From contig JAGYXB010000274.1 in assembly GCA_022495005.1 (NCBI GenBank), positions 186,001 through 250,000 of the forward strand: DNA of 64,000 nucleotides. The letters are read 5' to 3'. This document shows, piece by piece, positions 59,230 through 64,000 of the stretch. The translations under genes and the position numbers were made by a program. This DNA comes from Rhyacophila brunnea. Lineage: Eukaryota > Arthropoda > Insecta > Trichoptera > Rhyacophilidae. A model generated the notes under the pieces. It did not search any database. It saw nothing but the letters and a program-made list of their open reading frames with translations, and had not been told where the DNA came from. How positions within the stretch are numbered: the stretch's first letter is position 1; the number at the start of each line of letters is the position of its first letter.

Positions 59230-59510
59230 TCCAATTTATGGGGTTAGGAGTTGAATCCACGACCTCTTTCAGTGCTGCCACCATAATTTTTCGTGTATAA
59301 TATCGTCTCAAAAGAGCGAATCTCACAAAAGAAACTGCGTCTGTCAAATTATGTGGACGAAACCGAGGCACGTGTCCGGTGGTCATCAAATACCAAGTTA
59401 GAGAGATAAGAAGTGGGGGCCACGACCACTACCTGGCATGGTACTTTGACTTCTCGTGTATACTATCGTAAAAGAGAGTGTGTCTATCTAATTATGTATA
59501 ATATGGATCA
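59230..59510. repeat. Diverged tandem duplication with B-box-like motif
   Basis: CCACGACC..., TCGTGTATAATATCGTC, GTCTGTCAAATTATGTGGA (first unit) recur as CCACGACC, TCGTGTATACTATCGT, GTCTATCTAATTATGTATAA (second unit) about 165 and then 140 bases later. On the - strand GGATTCAACTCC near 59250 resembles a pol III B box, so a worn SINE-like unit is possible. Confidence 0.45.
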
Positions 59511-59539
59511 CGCATTCACGCATCAGCCAAGAAGTTAGC

Positions 59540-60065
59540 AGAAGGATTACTCTGGCAAACAAGTCTTACTACGGTTTACAGAGACACTTCAGATCAAGAT
59601 TCCTCTCAAAGATAACTAAGATAAATGTATACAAACCCTCATCAAACCCATATTAACCTATGGGTCGAAATGCTGGGCGTTATCAACAAAATATGAGAGG
59701 AAGCTGGATACCTTTTAAAGAAAAATATTAAGAAGAGTCTTCAGAGCTGTGAGGAGGTTGGCTCGTGGCGATTCCATGAAGTATATGCGTTGTATAAAGA
59801 TCCCCCTGTAGTCTCACACGTGAAAGTGGGGCGACTTCGTTGGGCAGGCCATGTCTTAATGATGGAAGACACCCAACCACCAAAGAGGCTTCTCGTCAAC
59901 AGACCAGAAGGGAAAAGTAGGGTCGGGAGACTTAGACTGCGGTGGCTGGATTGTATAGAAAGAGACACAGCATCTCTGAGAATAAGGCGGTGGAGGGAGC
60001 TTGCGGCAGACAGAGGGGAGTGGAGACGTTTCCTTGAGGCGGCCAAGACCCACATTGGATTGTAG
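59540..60065 (+). pseudogene. Non-LTR retrotransposon C-terminal region
   Basis: Conceptual pieces on +: RRITLANKSYYGLQ, LIKPILTYGSKCWALSTKYE (the YG-E-W-L motif after the reverse-transcriptase palm), RKLDTF, RKILRRVF, then in an open 91-codon frame (59790-60065) KVGRLRWAGHVLMMED, RVGRLRLRWLDCIERD, WRELAADRGEWRRFLEAAKT and a terminal HIGL. This arrangement is the common C-terminus of insect non-LTR elements. Frameshifts near 59635 and 59720 and an internal stop show decay; the endonuclease and palm are missing. The family differs from the RTE fragments at 21.5-26 kb. Confidence 0.88.
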
Positions 60066-61239
60066 TGCCGATGATGATGACGCATTCGGTCATAATAAAT
60101 ACAATTTGAGGTTAAAATATAATTTTATTTAGAAAGCTACGTAGAACAATGGTTAGTTTTCAATGTTTTGATTTATGATTTACGCGACAAAAATGATGAT
60201 CATTTCAGTATAAGATGAAGGGAGGAGATACGCTATAGGTACAATGTGAATCTACAGTAATTCTACGGATGAGTGTCAGTAATAATTCTGAAATTATAAT
60301 ATAAGTTAATTAATTAATTAATTAAGTACCTAGTGGCTTTGAAAAGCCAAGAGGAATATATTGGTTTTATTAGAAAGACGAGTAGTTGTGTTATATTATT
60401 AAAATATCTAAGAAATTAATAACTTTACAAATAATAAAGAAATATAATTTTATATAAGAAGCAACAATTTATTTTACCTCTTGTTTTGTTTGGTAGCCCA
60501 TCATCGATTGTTTTAGAAAGTAGATATATTCGCGCCCTACTGTGCACTCGCTGGGCACTGGGCCTCGCGCACTTGCTAGGACAGTCCCTGAGTCTAAAGC
60601 GGATATTAAGCTGCGGCTAAACTCCATTCCACTCTATTCAGTGTGGACATATTATAAATACATAGCTGAGTAACTAAATTGACTCCTGACTCGGAAACAC
60701 GTAAATGTTTGGCATTTTCATCTTAGTTTCGGCTTATTAATTTGGTGGATACACATGAAAATCACTCTAAATAATATGTAAGTAGTTTGCTAAAATAAAA
60801 CCAGAATCTTTATTTTGTAGAAATTTTATAATCTGCTTGCATCCAGAGTAGGAATATTTTTTTCGTAAAAAAAAACCAGTAACCTGTAACTCTTCAGGAG
60901 ACAACCATGACTCTCGATGGATGGTGAAGCCAATTATGATGATCGTATATAATATATTTTAATATGTATAATATAATATATTATTATAAACTATTATCAG
61001 TTAAAGATTATTATTATAACATAACACTGATAACGATATCTAATTCAAACGAGAATACTTCTCGCGCTACTCGAATAGATACTTATCTTATCCTTAAAAA
61101 CTTTTAATCACTATATACATATTGCATATTATATAGAATTATGATTTGTATTAGTAAAATTATGCAATAAAACTAAACACAAAATGAAAAAAATATTTCT
61201 TTTTATATTCATAAAAGATGCTAGGTAGGGTGGTCAACA
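60066..61239. other. Spacer with a (TTAA)n tract
   Basis: A (TTAA)n microsatellite lies at 60304-60325. The rest is AT-rich with no gene supported. Confidence 0.5.
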
Positions 61240-61325
61240 AAAGAAACAATACTTTTTGACCGATACTTCGATATTTCGATACCGATACCAGATATTGATA
61301 TTTTGTCTTTCAAAATTACATCCCT
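61240..61325 (-). mobile_element. Probable hAT end with GATACCGATA words
   Basis: On the - strand this piece begins TAGGGATGTAATTTTGAAAG and contains several TATCGGTATCGAAATATCGA-like words near its middle. It resembles, in style, the ends of 42670-43314 and the repeat at 49045. The second end was not found. Confidence 0.4.
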
Positions 61326-64000
61326 AGGGTCAGGGTCAGAACACAATTTGCTTGCATAACTAGCTATTACCTTACAGCTCACACTATTCAATAAGAATTC
61401 AAGTAAATCTAATTTATCTAAAGAACCTCGAGACTGAGGATTTTGACTCTGATGATTTGGTTGTCAAACAGTCTTATCAGTGGGTTTATATCTACCTTCT
61501 CGGTATTCTATGATACGGGTTCAACCTCCTTCTTTCCTCGACATTTCGACTGTTTTCTGTGCTCTTAAAAATAGTCTATGCAATTAGTCTGAAATTTCGA
61601 AGAAAGGGGAGGGGGGAACACACGCTGACAACTGAAAACCCTAATATGACGATAATCATGGAATCAAAGCATGTCATTGATCAATGTGAAAAATTGAGTA
61701 TTTTATTTATTAAACTTTATGGTCACAAAGCAATCTATACAATAAAATGTGTCGTTGATTGATTAGTAATGAATAGTAACTATCGAAAGTCAGAGTAATA
61801 GTAGGCTTTGAAAGTTGTGTTTCCTAGACTATTCACTGCTTGCATCAAAGTTATGTGGACATGCAGTATTTTGCATGTGTGGTTATAAATGCATATATAT
61901 TTTTCGTAATTTGGCATGCCCATAGTCAGTGGCTGGCTTAGGATTTGGAGGCACAATAAACTGACACAATAAAAATAATATTAAAAAAAAAACACAAATA
62001 ACAGTGTGTAGGTATGGTTGCTACATACATCAGTCCCATGCGGCTCCGTATCAGGATGGCAGAGTGAGCACGCAAAATCGTTTCTTTAAGAAACGTTTTA
62101 CACGTACATCCATGATTCGTGAAGATGGAGACCCTAAATGTCTACCTAGTAAAACTATCAATATACCTATGGCTTTCCTAGATTCACATAATATATTACT
62201 TCAAGTAATTATTATTCAATGTGACAGTGATTAAATTTAATATACTTAATAATATGATTGGTTTATTGTTTGTGTACAAGTTTATATCTTATGATGTTTG
62301 TTGCAGGGATTTAGTTATGCTTTGGGTTATTAATATGTTATATTTGTGCAAAATATATTTTATTTTTAAAGATTTTTGTTTTTTTTAATAATTGTATGAC
62401 TGGTTTCAATTATTTTATAAACCCCATTTAAAATTTTCAAAATAATCGATTTCGTCGACATTTCGAAAATTGCTGGCCATTGTTAAATAATTTCGTGAGT
62501 GATTGGTAAGTAGAGCTGGGTTTCGGGAATTTCCCGACGGGAATTTTCGAGATTTTCCATCCCGAATTTCAAGAATTGAAATTTTTAACATTTCGGGAAA
62601 TCCCGGATCTCGAGAATCTTTCTTCGGGATTCGGAATTTCTTTATTATCAAATATTAATTGAAAAACCGATTTTCTATACGAAAAAAGTGGACAGAAAAC
62701 ACAAAACGTTCAAAGATTGATCGGGGCATTTATCACAATTAACCTAAGCGATTTTTTTTAAACGGTTCATGTTCAAACACGCGCGTTAACATGATCTTAC
62801 TCCCTACTTCAGTTATAATTTGTCAATTTATGGTTACGTCCATATGTTGTACCTTAACCACCGAGAAATGCTAAAAGAAATGGCGTATTTCAAAAAAATA
62901 CTACCTTATTCTTAATTTAATAATTATTATTAAGCAATCATTATTCGTCGGATGTTTATCACACTTGAATGGTCAAAGACATGGCTTATAATCAGTATCT
63001 TTAGAATTATCTTCAAACGTGTTAATCTTGCCCATTTTTTAAATAATAAAATGCCTAATTCTTGTCAAATTTGGGATCACAGAGATTATCAATATAATAC
63101 TTTATCGTAAATATTTCTAATAATGTTAATATTAATTTTACTAATGGTTTTGTAAATGCGTTTAAACATTAATAAACCTGAAAAATCTTAACACCAACTG
63201 CACATGGATGTACTGAAATATGACTATATTCTAAAACATTAGATAGAGAGGTTTAAAAGAATACTATTTTATGTAATAAAAATACTTTATGCAGTCATCA
63301 AATATTTAAAATAAATATAAAGGATAATAAAGCTTCAAAATTATATGAATAGATTATCTACAACATTTAAGGAATGTCCAGGATCATGCTTTGAAAATAC
63401 CATAAAAGCTCCATTTTGACCTACGCGGAACACGTGGGCCGTTAATGAAACTACATCGTATTATGTAAACTTTTTCGTTTAAGAATAATTTAGAGAAGAT
63501 TAACTATGTAAGAAACGACTACTTTTGCTTCATATTTTTTGAATTTGGGGGTCTTTTATCACTGCTGAATCTACTCACGCTCTGTGCTCACTAAAAGTAT
63601 CGGAAAATACGCCACTGGGTGCATATATTATGTTATTTACATTACTTGGGTGCTGAAATCAGTTTGGTTGCAGCTGAGATAATCGGTTTTGAAATAAATC
63701 ACAGTTTTCAAATAATACTCTTGCCTAAAAATTAATTGGCGTATCTTTTTTATTTCTTTTACATTATTTATGTATAATTAAGTTTTCCATATTTTTTGAA
63801 TAAGTCATTTTACTTAGAGTTCAAAATAATTTTCTCAATTTGTGCTATTTCTACAATTTAAAATATCTATTCATTTTGCTTATATGTGACAAAATATATG
63901 ATACACAAAAAAGAGCACAATAATTCTAAGGCATTAAAATTTGAATTTCGAAAAAACGCGACTTAGGAAACTTTACTCTGCAACCACAGAATTAATATTT
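61326..64000. other. Spacer with unpaired hAT-like ends
   Basis: CAGTGGCTGGCTTAGGATTT at 61927 looks like a hAT left end, and GGAAAATACGCCACTG ending at 63617 like a right end, but their flanks do not match, so they were not joined. 62515-62650 is a patch rich in CGGGAATTTCCCG-like words, probably subterminal repeats of yet another element. No gene was supported. Confidence 0.4.

Noticed and set aside
61927..63617. CAGTGGCTGG left end and inverted CAGTGGCGTATT right end as one 1.7-kb hAT element
   Set aside because: The terminal sequences diverge after seven bases and the 8-bp flanks do not match, so they are more likely two separate remnants.

Overview
This looks like nuclear DNA from an insect. 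It is very AT-rich, has long gene-free stretches, and is packed with eukaryotic transposons (hAT, mariner, Tigger/pogo, RTE-type LINEs, a tRNA-derived SINE and a solo LTR). The mix, with many small hAT derivatives and repeated TAGGTACC-type AT-rich spacer, fits a hemipteran such as an aphid best, but Lepidoptera cannot be excluded. That placement is inference only. There is no operon, rRNA gene, CRISPR array or bacterial-type gene.

No complete host protein-coding gene is visible. The best host-gene candidate is one terminal exon on the + strand (48591-48882), with a strong polypyrimidine-AG acceptor and about 96 codons before a stop. A weaker candidate is a short, arginine-rich reading frame on the - strand (53879-54114) beside a 0.2-kb inverted duplication.

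Left part (1-14 kb): a diverged direct repeat pair; a SINE (-); a hAT derivative with a 7/8 target duplication carrying a nested inverted-repeat element; an internally deleted Tigger element with readable transposase remnants; a SINE split by a nearly perfect 107-bp palindrome; and a hAT derivative with a perfect 8-bp duplication.

Middle (14-34 kb): a 1.67-kb hAT derivative sits inside a decayed RTE-type LINE with a perfect 8-bp duplication. Between 20 and 26 kb are a GC-rich hAT derivative, RTE fragments in both orientations (one interrupted by a clean 337-bp solo LTR), and a 241-bp hAT MITE with a perfect duplication. Further on are a hAT remnant that still encodes the dimerisation domain, a TA-flanked MITE and a full-length SINE with an 11-bp target duplication.

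Right part (38-64 kb): an almost full-length mariner with a frameshifted DD34D transposase; a second copy of the 1.67-kb hAT family in inverted orientation 25 kb from the first; a 645-bp hAT derivative with a perfect duplication; SINE fragments; a nested foldback structure at 50.2-51.1 kb; a third copy of the hAT family containing another MITE and a tandem duplication; and a LINE 3' end at 59.5-60.1 kb.

The window is a nested repeat landscape in which order of insertion can be read directly. No intact transposase is present, so all the non-autonomous elements would have had to be mobilised from elsewhere in the genome.
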